The notes beneath the pieces were generated by a model, which had not been told where the DNA came from, did not search any database, and saw only the letters and a program-made list of their open reading frames with translations. Below, piece by piece: positions 34,701 to 44,122 of a stretch of 64,000 nt of DNA. Origin of the DNA: an uncultured Collinsella sp. (lineage in GTDB: Bacteria > Actinomycetota > Coriobacteriia > Coriobacteriales > Coriobacteriaceae); assembly GCA_959599915.1 (NCBI GenBank), contig CAUGJE010000004.1:97339-161338 (forward strand), read 5' to 3'. The position numbers and the translations under genes were made by a program. The number at the start of each line of letters is the position of its first letter. Position 1 is the stretch's first letter.

Positions 34701-35159
34701 CTCGGAAACCACGACACGGTCGCCTGACTTGATACTCATCTTGCCAGTCGCCTTGTCCAGGATCACGGTCGCCTTTCCGCCGGTGATCTCGATAGTGTCG
34801 CCCTTGTCGGCAACCGTCGCACTCGGCTTGCTGTAGGTGTCCGAGGTATCGGGCTGAGCCTGGATCTTAGCCGTGTGGGACTTACTGCGCGGCGTGGCGT
34901 ACTCGGAAAACTCACCCTTGGGGTCGACGTTATAACGGAAAATACCGTCCTCGAGGAACGTAATACGGCCCTTGATGCCGTCAGCGAAATCGATGTCGAC
35001 GACATTCGAGGCAGACTGGGACACGGTCGCCGAGTCGACGCCCTTGAGTGGCGTGGCAATCGCCTGCTGGGGATTGGCAAACACGAGCGTCGCTGCAGTG
35101 GCAACGAGGACCGCGCTTCCCTTCACCCACCGTTTCGTAAAAATGGAATTCCTGCGCAT
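28746..35159 (-). CDS. Giant cell-wall-anchored GH31 glycosidase with CBM32, cohesin/dockerin-like and FIVAR modules
   Basis: 2137 residues. Signal peptide 1-35 (cleavage after AIA). GH31 N-domain and TIM barrel to about 700, with nucleophile candidate Asp480 in LKTDVAW and acid/base Asp531 in WTGDQYGGNW. Beta-domains follow to about 960, FN3 967-1055, first F5/8 (CBM32-like) 1055-1190, dockerin-like DLNDNGVYDVYDY at about 1240, cohesin-like 1270-1400, a second carbohydrate-binding-like module 1410-1580, an Ig-like domain 1587-1676, FIVAR, CBM32-like 1746-1910 and two more FIVARs. A Gly/Asn linker, IPNTG sorting signal (about 2100), membrane span and RRSKAK tail complete it. It is an extracellular exo-glycosidase. 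Multimodular GH31 enzymes of this type include alpha-N-acetylgalactosaminidases acting on mucin; that specificity is inference. An AAAGGAG site precedes the ATG. Confidence 0.93.
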   Translation of the reverse strand: MRRNSIFTKRWVKGSAVLVATAATLVFANPQQAIATPLKGVDSATVSQSASNVVDIDFADGIKGRITFLEDGIFRYNVDPKGEFSEYATPRSKSHTAKIQAQPDTSDTYSKPSATVADKGDTIEITGGKATVILDKATGKMSIKSGDRVVVSESASLDLDKKGTVQTLAKEKSENFFGGGTQNGRFLHTNQTIAISNTNNWTDGGVASPNPFYWTSDGYGVLRNTFAEGSYDFGSTDSSTVTTLHSENEFDAYYFVATNEGASNVATEMLQDYYKVTGNPVLLPEYGFYLGHLNAYNRDGWSTTSGQKKWETKGSKSSSEKGDVKYESGMSTGYKLDGTLAAETLNGEGPTVDTENMKATDFDRQFSARQVIDDYEDSDMPLGWFLPNDGYGAGYGQNGYYKTGGVNSDGASSADRLNAVRANVDNLKKFTEYANSKGVSTGLWTQSNLEPDSNPETPWHLLRDFDAEVKTGGITTLKTDVAWVGSGYSFGLNGIKTAYDTVTTGANKRPNIITLDGWAGTQRFGGIWTGDQYGGNWEYIRFHIPTYIGQSLSGNPNIGSDMDGIFGGDPIISARDYQWKTFTPSMLDMDGWGTYRKSPMTHGDPYTGISRFYLKLKAQLMPYIYTSAASAANIDTGNGDAGLPMIRAMLLSDNSEYAASTSTQYQYMFGENFLVAPVYQDTQADENGNDIRNGIYLPNYGTDENPTIWIDYFSGKQYRGGQVLNNYEAPLWKLPLFVKANAIVPMYAENNNPEAVSDTNTKGTDRSQRIVEFFATEGDGTFTQYEDDGSSIENNTTEDDSYGTIDNISYGEHVSTVYRSKAAGGTATFTAEASQGGYNGYDSNRTTTFVANVSAKPMSVVAKNGGSALNVVEVDSQETFDTATPEAGQAVYFYSETPNLNHYGSDVDGTEAERGESFNNTKITTNPKVYVKFAKTDVAAAAQTLELGGFVNADATLTADRLNESLSAPTNLAAPEDVTTPTSIKLTWGKVDGATSYDLKVDGTVFAVGDAAEFTHTDLAYNSKHTYQIRSRNAEGYSAWSDVLEANSALDPWRNVPDAEQITWEGSLYGSHKAELAFDHEFQSGDGGFHSGGNDLGKALTVDYGRAYKLDKLEYYPRDDAGNGTVTKMRVETSLDGVHWTSQEVDWARSADCKTVAFDGTVAARYVRMTPLASVGNFFSASEIAIYKTDGTDGFAVGSNLNKATISDGDYSNMKNYLGLENREPDTPTFGSQIRDHFADLNDNGVYDVYDYSFTMAGLDGGTKQKGKVAGSLAVIPSKTEVEAGDEITVDVYAADAKNVNALGALVNFKSDQFEFVSESIAQDGSTAGMENLSREKVQFADRTQTINLAFANRGDGKLYNGTGAVASFKLKAKTAGKVELPSTSWLIGPACDALEFASDGTVTMPDVPQPTVAEYGQDAFNITMTNDELTTDDGTNVEKLIQQKSYNALFDNNEGDNGFEFLWNWSGNWDSEGKLPSYVKLPTTMTFAFKTPSKLDSVEVVNRNGGNGTVQKIKAVVTFEDGSTQEFAGGEYDSFLARYAFDLSAENKGKKATKVEVTPLEASGDQMLTLREVNFNYTQGVEAIEGVELGKNQTEFFEGDITPVDAKATPESAGYPYVTVESSDPSVVSVSAVQAGDSVSYYLRANKAGKAKITVASVLDPSKTASYEVEVKAGVDTSALVAALSKAAGYSESVYTKDSYAALTTAVEAAQKLLDSGQGSYSKKDVADATAKIEKAIDGLKMRPVDEKILINTPENRKNVKVAGFSSEADYEGSNAVNALDGDERTLWHSDWAHGTGMPQYLSVDLGRDYDLTDVTFLPRQDGGTNGDIFEAEILVSDTADGYEKGTAASMGTFAFDNDGRVLTDRGDWKQMSFGAARGRYVTVKVIHAGGGDVDAYCSMAELKFYGTAVPDPVAKDDLTAAIEKVDAELAAGDLKAGDYTEASWTALENALASARAILSDEDATQDEVDQALRALESARDALEKTPVVPVENPTKKQLKALVKQAKETDTRGKTAESVKALTDAITYAEDVLGDENASDTQIQAAYSQLKLAIESLKDADSGNQGGSGNQGSGNGSNGGNQAGKPAGDKAQGSKKNGSAIPNTGDQTAATVATVGGLGAIIAAIGAFFHRRSKAK

Positions 35160-35199
35160 CTGGTCTCCTTTCTTCCGACATGCTGAGGTGCCGAGGACG

Positions 35200-35209
35200 C
35201 CCCCCCCCC
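35200..35209. repeat. C10 (coding strand G10) homopolymer in the GH31 leader
   Basis: Ten consecutive C residues on the + strand, 41-50 bases upstream of the GH31 start codon, between the probable promoter and the ribosome site. A tract of this length is prone to slippage and could alter expression of the surface enzyme. Confidence 0.85.
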
Positions 35210-35238
35210 GGCAGCATGGGAAAACGTATCAAACGGAG

Positions 35239-35250
35239 ATGTTCGGTACA
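35239..35250. promoter_or_regulatory. Putative operator shared with the PTS operon (GH31 side)
   Basis: ATGTTCGGTACA on the + strand (TGTACCGAACAT on the coding strand), 80-91 bases upstream of the GH31 ATG. It is an imperfect palindrome TGTWC-S-GWACA. The identical 12 bases occur at 39570-39581, 71-82 bases before the PTS EIIA gene. In both cases it overlaps a possible -35 region. Confidence 0.6.
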
Positions 35251-35486
35251 TTCCGCACAATGGGGCCACCCGTTACCAAGGGGCCAACTGGTAGTAACCA
35301 GATAGCCACCTACTAGGTCATATCAACATATGGGAGCACTTGCGCACCCAAGTTCGGAATTCTCCCAGCGGCAGCAAAATAAGCGTCAACGGCAAGGTGG
35401 GCTTAATAAGCCATACCAATTGGTTCTTCAGTCAAATACCAATCTAGCAAAAATGTACTGTTTATCTGGTATTACACAGACCATAC

Positions 35487-35530
35487 CTTTCCCTCGGGAA
35501 CTGGGCTTCGCGAAGTTTCCCGAGGGAAAG
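35487..35530. other. Long perfect hairpin upstream of the GH31 gene
   Basis: CTTTCCCTCGGGAA (35487-35500) pairs perfectly with 35517-35530; the loop holds a second small palindrome CTTCGCGAAG. No T run follows on either strand. It lies between the MarR stop (35674) and the GH31 promoter. The surrounding 514-bp gap (35160-35673) also holds the C10 tract, the shared operator and a small CTGGTAGTAACCAG palindrome near 35289, but no gene. Confidence 0.7.
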
Positions 35531-35673
35531 GCTCAGCCGCCATCCTGCAACCTACCGGGGATTACCATGACGTACGTTGGCTGATTTGGTTTGGAATGAG
35601 ATGTTGACGGTGGCTGATGGGCACAACTGTCCCGGGTGCATTTCAAGATGCACCTAAATGTCTGTCTTTATCC

Positions 35674-36150
35674 TTATAGATTGTCCAGGTAGTCGTCGGC
35701 ATCATAGGTAAGGCTGTAAGCTTTATTCAGGATGCGCACGAGCTCCTGGGCATCGTGCTCGCCGAGCGCTGAGAGTTGTTTCGAGAGCGATGCCACACTC
35801 TCGGCATTTTTTTTCGCCGCGAAATCACGGCCTTCCTCGGTAATGCTCACCAGCACACGCCGACGATCGTTTGGATCAGTCCTGCGCTGAACGTAACCCT
35901 TACTCTCGAGTGAATCCAAGATATGCGACATGCGCGCACGGGAGAATTTCAGCTTCTTGGCAATCTCGGAGGGAATGACATCACCGTCAATACCCGATAG
36001 ATACTGTAAAACCGGTGCCTCGCCCACACTGGCGCCGCCGGCAGCACTCAAGGATCCCTTGGCAAGGGAACGTGAGTACACAATCAGTTTTCGAGCGACG
36101 TCATCGTAATCCACTGGGGATATTGTCCTTTGCAACTCTAGAAGGGCCAT
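35674..36150 (-). CDS. MarR-family transcriptional regulator
   Basis: A 158-residue winged-helix protein. The recognition region reads GDVIPSEIAKKLKFSRARMS and the wing is TDPNDRRRVLVSITEEG, both classic MarR features, followed by a C-terminal dimerisation helix. It lies directly upstream of the GH31 gene in the same direction with a 514-bp gap, so it may regulate that gene or itself. The ligand is unknown. A TTG or nearby internal start is possible; the ATG at 36150 gives a normal length. Confidence 0.9.
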   Translation of the reverse strand: MALLELQRTISPVDYDDVARKLIVYSRSLAKGSLSAAGGASVGEAPVLQYLSGIDGDVIPSEIAKKLKFSRARMSHILDSLESKGYVQRRTDPNDRRRVLVSITEEGRDFAAKKNAESVASLSKQLSALGEHDAQELVRILNKAYSLTYDADDYLDNL

Positions 36151-36218
36151 AAAACCGTCATTTGCCGTACATTAGTTAACATTCGCAACAATTATTTATG
36201 ATACCCCAACGCGGAAGT

Positions 36219-36545
36219 CTATTGCTCGTCCTTCTTGCGTCGCATAAGCTCCTCAACGTCGACACCAGCGGCCTCGAGCATGCGCTCGACATTCTTTTTG
36301 GCGTTGGTCGTGCCGACCTTAAGCACGATCGAAAGCGGAGTGCCCACCACCAGGCACACGATGCCCACGGGGACACCCCAGCCGGGGCCGCCCTGCATAC
36401 CCCACATCCCCATCAAAAAGCCAATCGCCACGAGCGAATAGCCCAGGCGCAGCCAAACATTGAGCCGCTGAATAGCATCGGTCTGCATCTTTGCCTCGCG
36501 AATCAAGTCGTCGCGCGAAAGGTCGTGTCCATGTTTCTCGTGCAT
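36219..36545 (-). CDS. Small two-span membrane protein of unknown function
   Basis: 108 residues. A charged His/Lys/Asp-rich N-terminus (MHEKHGHDLSRDDLIREAKM) is followed by two hydrophobic segments (about 34-52 and 56-78) and a Lys/Glu-rich C-terminal helix ending RRKKDEQ. Not recognised as a named family. The ATG at 36545 was preferred to an upstream one because of the GAGGAGG site 5 bases before it. It lies between the PTS operon end and the MarR gene. Confidence 0.7.
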   Translation of the reverse strand: MHEKHGHDLSRDDLIREAKMQTDAIQRLNVWLRLGYSLVAIGFLMGMWGMQGGPGWGVPVGIVCLVVGTPLSIVLKVGTTNAKKNVERMLEAAGVDVEELMRRKKDEQ

Positions 36546-36686
36546 ATGGTCCTCCTCGTGCAAAGTGTGCATCATGCGCAAGTGCATCGTTTGTCGAATA
36601 CGTCATCTTTCAAGAGCAATATAGCGGGTGTCGTGTAGGCGATGGAGGTCGCTGGCCATATTGCCCTTGAAGGGCGGCGCAAAATC

Positions 36687-36720
36687 AGAAGGCCGTGCGG
36701 TTGAGGCCGCACGGCCTTAC
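36687..36720 (-). terminator. Terminator after the PTS operon
   Basis: Perfect 12-bp stem AAGGCCGTGCGG / CCGCACGGCCTT (36689-36700 with 36707-36718), 6-base loop; a short T-rich stretch follows on the minus strand. Confidence 0.75.
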
Positions 36721-36740
36721 AGGGGGCCAGGGGATGATGA

Positions 36741-37568
36741 CTAGTAGCTCAGTGCCGGGTCGAAGAAGCCAATGAGAACGCCCACAAATGCGATCACAAC
36801 GAGGATCAGCATCATAACGATGGGGTTGACCTTCTTCTTGGTCATCATGTACCAGCAGAAGATGATGAAGACCATGGGCAGCAGGTGCGGATAGATTCCG
36901 TCGAGCGTGTCCTGGAACTTACCGCCGCCGGGCAGCACCAGATTGGGGCTGCAGGTGATGGAGACCCAGGTAGCACCGACTGCACCGATGACCATGGTAC
37001 CGACCATCACGATGGAATCACGCAGAGCCTTGGCCTTGGGGCCGACGAGGGCCTCGACCGCCTTGCCGCCGAGCTCATAGCCCTGGTTGTAGGCAAAGCG
37101 CATGCCAAGGAACATGAGCAGGTTCCACACGACAATATAGAAGATGGCACCGAGCGGAGAGCCGCCGGTCGAGAGACCGAGGGCGATACCGAGCAGGATC
37201 GGGATCAGGGTACCGACGATCAGCGAGTCGCCAAGGCCGGCGAGCGGGCCCATGAGGCCGGCGCGGATGCCGTTGATGGCGTCGTCGTCGATGGCCTCGC
37301 CGTTTGCGCGAGCCTCCTCGAGGCCGGCGGTGACGCCGACAATCATGGTGCCGATCTGCGGCTCGGTGTTGAAGAACGCGGAGTAGGTCTGGAGGGCCTG
37401 CTTCTGCTCCTCGGGCGTGTCGTAGAGCTCCTCGACGATCGGAAGCATGGCGCACAGGTAACCGAAGGTCTGCATGTGCTCCTGCGAGAAGCAAGTCAGG
37501 TTGCCATAGGACCAGTTGCGGAACGACTTGGCAAGCGTTTTCTTAGAGAGTTTCTTCTTCTCTGCCAT
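36741..37568 (-). CDS. PTS mannose/fructose/sorbose family EIID component
   Basis: A 275-residue EIID subunit. A hydrophilic N-terminal half (SFRNWSYGNLTCFSQEHMQTFG, FNTEPQIGTMIVGVTAGLEE, IRAGLMGPLAGLGDSLIVGT) is typical, followed by membrane segments and a C-terminal anchor. With EIIC it makes the sugar-translocating channel. The ATG overlaps the EIIC stop by one base (TAATG), showing translational coupling. Last gene of the EIIA-EIIB-EIIC-EIID operon. Confidence 0.95.
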   Translation of the reverse strand: MAEKKKLSKKTLAKSFRNWSYGNLTCFSQEHMQTFGYLCAMLPIVEELYDTPEEQKQALQTYSAFFNTEPQIGTMIVGVTAGLEEARANGEAIDDDAINGIRAGLMGPLAGLGDSLIVGTLIPILLGIALGLSTGGSPLGAIFYIVVWNLLMFLGMRFAYNQGYELGGKAVEALVGPKAKALRDSIVMVGTMVIGAVGATWVSITCSPNLVLPGGGKFQDTLDGIYPHLLPMVFIIFCWYMMTKKKVNPIVMMLILVVIAFVGVLIGFFDPALSY

Positions 37569-38425
37569 TAGATGTCCTCCTCTTCCTCATCATCGGAGCC
37601 CGAGGCGATAGCTGCCTTGGGAGCGTTTGCGAGGTCGATCTTGAGCGAAGCGATCTCATAGTTGATCAGGGCGAAGAAGCAGCCGATGCCGGCGGCGGCA
37701 ATCAGGTTGCATCCCATGACAGCGGACAGGGTGAAGCCGAAGAAGAACGTGAGGAAGTCCGTCGTCTTGGAGATGACCTGCTTGAGCAGGATGGCGATAC
37801 CGACGGTAGGCAGCAGCGAGCCGACGGTGAACAGCGTCTTCATCGCGATGCCGTCCATGGGCATGTAGGTCTTCATAAGGTCGACCATGGCGGTGCCGCC
37901 CATGGTGATGATGAACGTCGGGAGGAACGAGCAGACGATGTGACCGATCCAAGGCAGAACGTTGTTGACCAGGTAGAGCTTGTGGAGGTCGCCCTTCTCG
38001 AGCCACTTCCAGCCCATGCCCTGCCACACCAGGTTAATGGTGGCGGTGCCATAGAAGAGCACAGTGCCGAGCGTGCCGACGGCGGCACCGAGGGATGCGG
38101 CCATGCCGGCAGCCTCAGCGGAGGCGGGATCGATGCCCGAGTTCTTGATGGCGAGGATCGCCAGCGGGATGCCGATATAGGACACGGCGCGGACGTCGGC
38201 GGAGACGGTTCCGCCGGGGGTCACGAGAGCGATGTAGACAACCTGGATGGCAGCGCCGACGAGGATGCCCGTCTGCATATCGCTCATGATGATGCCGACG
38301 ATGAGGCCGGCGACCAGAGGACGACCCAGAGTGTAGTTGCCGATCGTCGTGCCACCCATGCCAGGCAGTGATGCCAGGCAGGCGAACAGGCCGAACAGCG
38401 CGGCTTGGAATGCATTGATTGCCAT
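37568..38425 (-). CDS. PTS mannose/fructose/sorbose family EIIC component
   Basis: A 285-residue membrane subunit with multiple spans. Diagnostic segments are LGRPLVAGLIVGIIMSDMQT, GAAIQVVYIALVTPGGTVSAD and AVSYIGIPLAI. It carries most of the sugar-binding site. The C-terminal tail is acidic (GSDDEEEEDI). It is coupled to EIID downstream; EIIB lies 71 bases upstream. Family members transport mannose, GlcNAc, GalNAc, sorbose and similar sugars; the substrate is not determinable from sequence alone. Confidence 0.95.
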   Translation of the reverse strand: MAINAFQAALFGLFACLASLPGMGGTTIGNYTLGRPLVAGLIVGIIMSDMQTGILVGAAIQVVYIALVTPGGTVSADVRAVSYIGIPLAILAIKNSGIDPASAEAAGMAASLGAAVGTLGTVLFYGTATINLVWQGMGWKWLEKGDLHKLYLVNNVLPWIGHIVCSFLPTFIITMGGTAMVDLMKTYMPMDGIAMKTLFTVGSLLPTVGIAILLKQVISKTTDFLTFFFGFTLSAVMGCNLIAAAGIGCFFALINYEIASLKIDLANAPKAAIASGSDDEEEEDI

Positions 38426-38496
38426 GCTTTCCCCTTTCTTTATTCCTCAGCCCTTTCCCCCAGGGCTGTAGGTACCAAAATGCGGCTGGCGCCTAA

Positions 38497-38985
38497 CTAG
38501 AAGCCAAACTGACCGCGGAACTTGGGCCACTCACCGATGGACTTCTCCTTGATAAGGGCGAACTCGACCGTGTAGCCGGCGTTGGTGAGATCCTCGAGCG
38601 CCTGGGCCTCTTCCTGCGTGATCGACTGGTTGTTGCCGAGCTTGGTGGTGCCGGGACGATCGTTGCAGGGACCGACGATGATGCGGTCCATGCCGGGCTT
38701 AAAGCCAAAATCGACGAGAAGTTCCTTCATGTCGAGCGGGTTCTTGGTGATCAGGAAGTACTTGGTGTTGGACTTGAGAACCTTCTCGGAGACCTCCTTG
38801 AAGTGCTCCTTGGTCCACACGAACGTCTTCTTGCCCGAGGCACTCTTGTAGGCCTCCTTGAGCACGGGGTTGGACGCCGCGGCGTCGTTGACGGCGATAA
38901 GACCGTCGCAGGGATACTCGAGGGCCCAACGGGTAACGGTCTGTCCATGGATCATACGGTCGTCAATACGGATGAACGAAATCAT
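38497..38985 (-). CDS. PTS mannose/fructose/sorbose family EIIB component
   Basis: A 162-residue cytoplasmic EIIB. The phosphohistidine is His13 in IRIDDRMIHGQTVTRWA, the family hallmark. A GMDRIIVGPCNDRPGTTKLG segment and a C-terminal LIKEKSIGEWPKFRGQFGF end complete the domain. It receives phosphate from EIIA (39065) and gives it to the sugar entering through EIIC/EIID. A GGGAGAA site precedes the ATG at 38985. Confidence 0.95.
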   Translation of the reverse strand: MISFIRIDDRMIHGQTVTRWALEYPCDGLIAVNDAAASNPVLKEAYKSASGKKTFVWTKEHFKEVSEKVLKSNTKYFLITKNPLDMKELLVDFGFKPGMDRIIVGPCNDRPGTTKLGNNQSITQEEAQALEDLTNAGYTVEFALIKEKSIGEWPKFRGQFGF

Positions 38986-39064
38986 GCGTTCTCCCTTTCT
39001 TTATCACCGGGGGTCTTTCCTCTTAACCCCCGCTCCATCACGAAAATTTGGGCGGATGCGCTGC

Positions 39065-39499
39065 CTAGATGTCGTCGTCCTCGTCGTCGGCGTCATCGGT
39101 CGGGACAACGAGCTCGGACATACCGTTCTTGCCCTCCTGCAGCATCATCTGCTTGAGGGAATCCAGGTCCATGGTGGCAAGCCCCATCATGGCGGTCATA
39201 GCCATGGGCAGATTCATACCGCCGAAGGCAATGGTGTGGGCGAGCAGACCCTTCTCGGCCAGCGTGTTCATGGCATTGGTGAGCGGCGATCCGCCCAGGA
39301 TGTCACCAAGCAGGACAACCTCGTCATCGGCGGTAACGGGAGCGAGCATCGCCTTGACGTTCTCGACATACTCGTCAGCGCCCATGCCGTCCACGAGACT
39401 CGTCGACAAGATGTTCGGGGCGTCATTGCCGAGCATCTTGAGGACACTGTGCAGTCCGGGAGCGAGCGTTCCGTGACTGACCATTACCAGATACCGCAT
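39065..39499 (-). CDS. PTS mannose/fructose/sorbose family EIIA component
   Basis: A 144-residue EIIA-Man domain. The phospho-acceptor is His9 in YLVMVSHGTLAPGL; the LLGDILGGSPLTNAMNTLAE and GMNLPMAMTAMMG segments are typical. The C-terminus is acidic. ATG at 39499 with GAGAGGAG site; a longer upstream frame lacks such a signal. First gene of the PTS operon, divergent from the GntR regulator at 39808. Confidence 0.94.
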   Translation of the reverse strand: MRYLVMVSHGTLAPGLHSVLKMLGNDAPNILSTSLVDGMGADEYVENVKAMLAPVTADDEVVLLGDILGGSPLTNAMNTLAEKGLLAHTIAFGGMNLPMAMTAMMGLATMDLDSLKQMMLQEGKNGMSELVVPTDDADDEDDDI

Positions 39500-39569
39500 G
39501 CGGTCTCCTCTCGACCTGCCGTGTGTCGCACGGCTTTGCTTTTTGCTGAGATTATTGTTGCGCCGGGGC

Positions 39570-39581
39570 ATGTTCGGTACA
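39570..39581. promoter_or_regulatory. Putative operator shared with the GH31 gene (PTS side)
   Basis: ATGTTCGGTACA, identical to 35239-35250, 71-82 bases ahead of the EIIA ATG. Read on the minus strand it overlaps a possible TTGTAC -35 hexamer. The interval 39500-39807 also has three AACTATT/AATAGT half-sites (39585-39591, 39602-39608, 39626-39632) and an AT-rich stretch, consistent with a divergent control region. Confidence 0.6.
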
Positions 39582-39807
39582 AGAAAATAGTCGCGAACGG
39601 CAACTATTCATCGGTTAACGGTAGCAACTATTTTTGTGCCTAAATTATTTTTTCTTCTAATTATTTTTAAAATAGCAGGTAGATTGCCTGATAAATGTTT
39701 TATGTTCCTTATGCACCATACATACCAGCAAGAATCGGGCCTGGCATCTCCGGTTTGCTCCGCAGTGTCAGACCATGTCACGTACGCCCACGACATGGAG
39801 GTACCCC

Positions 39808-40590
39808 ATGGATATGATCTCGTTTCTCGCCTCCGAACCCTTCGACCGCAGCGGTGATACGCCGCTCTATGTCCAACTTAAACATCGAATCGCCCTGCTT
39901 ATCGCCAGCCAGGCGTTCGACACCAAGACGCCGCTGCCACGCGAGCTCGAAATCTGTGAGCGGCTAGAGTTATCGCGCGCGACCGTGCGCCGTTGCTTCC
40001 AAGATCTCGTCATCGAGGGGCGCGTGGTGCGCAAACGTGGGCAGGGCACGTTCATCAAACCCCAAACCTCAGCACCCGGCATCGACCTGGCCCTGAATTT
40101 CAGCGCGCGGATGCGCGAAGCGGGACGGGTTCCGAGCTCGCAGATTCTCGCCTTTTCAAGCATACCGGCCGTCCGCGGCATCGCCTCTGGGCTCAAAGTG
40201 CCCGAGGGGACACCCGTCTGGGAGATTCGCCGCCTGCGTCTCGCCAACGACAAACCCATGGAGCTCAACTACGTCTATATCCCCGTGTCACTTTGCCCCG
40301 AGCTCACACGCAAAGACGTGGATGGCTCGCTCTACGCCTACATCGCGGAAAAGACCGGCATCCTGCCCGCAAGCGTCGATGCCGTCTACGAGGCGGTCAA
40401 CCTCGACAAGCATGAGGCGCGCCTTTTGGGACAGAACACCGGTAAGGCGGCGATGCGCATCGTGCGTTCGACCTACGACAAGACGGGAACCCCGTTCGAG
40501 GTAGGCGTGCTCATCAGCTGCGACGGTCAGGCAAAGCTGCACGTGCACATCGCCGCCGACAAAACAACCTTCACCGCCACAGCCCAATAA
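39808..40590 (+). CDS. GntR-family (HutC/UTRA) transcriptional regulator
   Basis: A 260-residue regulator. N-terminal GntR winged helix (TPLYVQLKHRIALLIASQAF, PLPRELEICERLELSRATVR, VVRKRGQGTFIKP) and C-terminal UTRA ligand domain (about 85-255), which in HutC-type regulators binds sugar phosphates or amino-acid metabolites. It is divergent from the mannose-type PTS, its likely target. The ATG at 39808 has a GGAGG site; an upstream in-frame start at 39775 is less likely. The effector is probably a phosphorylated sugar from this PTS (inference). Confidence 0.92.
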   Translation: MDMISFLASEPFDRSGDTPLYVQLKHRIALLIASQAFDTKTPLPRELEICERLELSRATVRRCFQDLVIEGRVVRKRGQGTFIKPQTSAPGIDLALNFSARMREAGRVPSSQILAFSSIPAVRGIASGLKVPEGTPVWEIRRLRLANDKPMELNYVYIPVSLCPELTRKDVDGSLYAYIAEKTGILPASVDAVYEAVNLDKHEARLLGQNTGKAAMRIVRSTYDKTGTPFEVGVLISCDGQAKLHVHIAADKTTFTATAQ

Positions 40591-40599
40591 ATCCAAAAC

Positions 40600-40640
40600 G
40601 TGGGCGCCGTCGTTCAAACGAACGACGGCGCCCACACTCA
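40600..40640 (+). terminator. Terminator after the GntR gene
   Basis: Perfect 15-bp stem GTGGGCGCCGTCGTT / AACGACGGCGCCCAC (40600-40614 with 40621-40635), followed by ACTCACTTTCTTTTT. Confidence 0.88.
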
Positions 40641-40679
40641 CTTTCTTTTTCAGCCCTAGTCATCGCGCAAAGCCCCTTC

Positions 40680-40806
40680 GGCAGCACACGGTGCAGCCAA
40701 GTCACCGTAGGCCGGGGCGGGAGGCGGTCCTTTCTCTCGGAAAACTTCGCGCAGCCCACTTTCCGCGAGAAAGTGTCCGCCTCCCCCCCCGGCCGGACAG
40801 GTCACA

Positions 40807-40822
<16 letters not shown>
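40680..40822. repeat. Large imperfect inverted repeat spanning the carB stop codon
   Basis: The arms extend about 70 bases. GCAGCACACGGTG (40681-40693) matches the inverted carB end (40809-40821), and GGCCGGGGCGGGAGGCGG (about 40711-40728) pairs with CCGCCTCCCCCCCCGGCC near 40778-40795; further inward TTTCTC(T/G)CGG pairs again. The last five carB codons and the stop are part of one arm. It lies between convergent carB and the GntR gene. Confidence 0.7.
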
Positions 40823-44121
<3,299 letters not shown>

Positions 44122-44122
44122 G

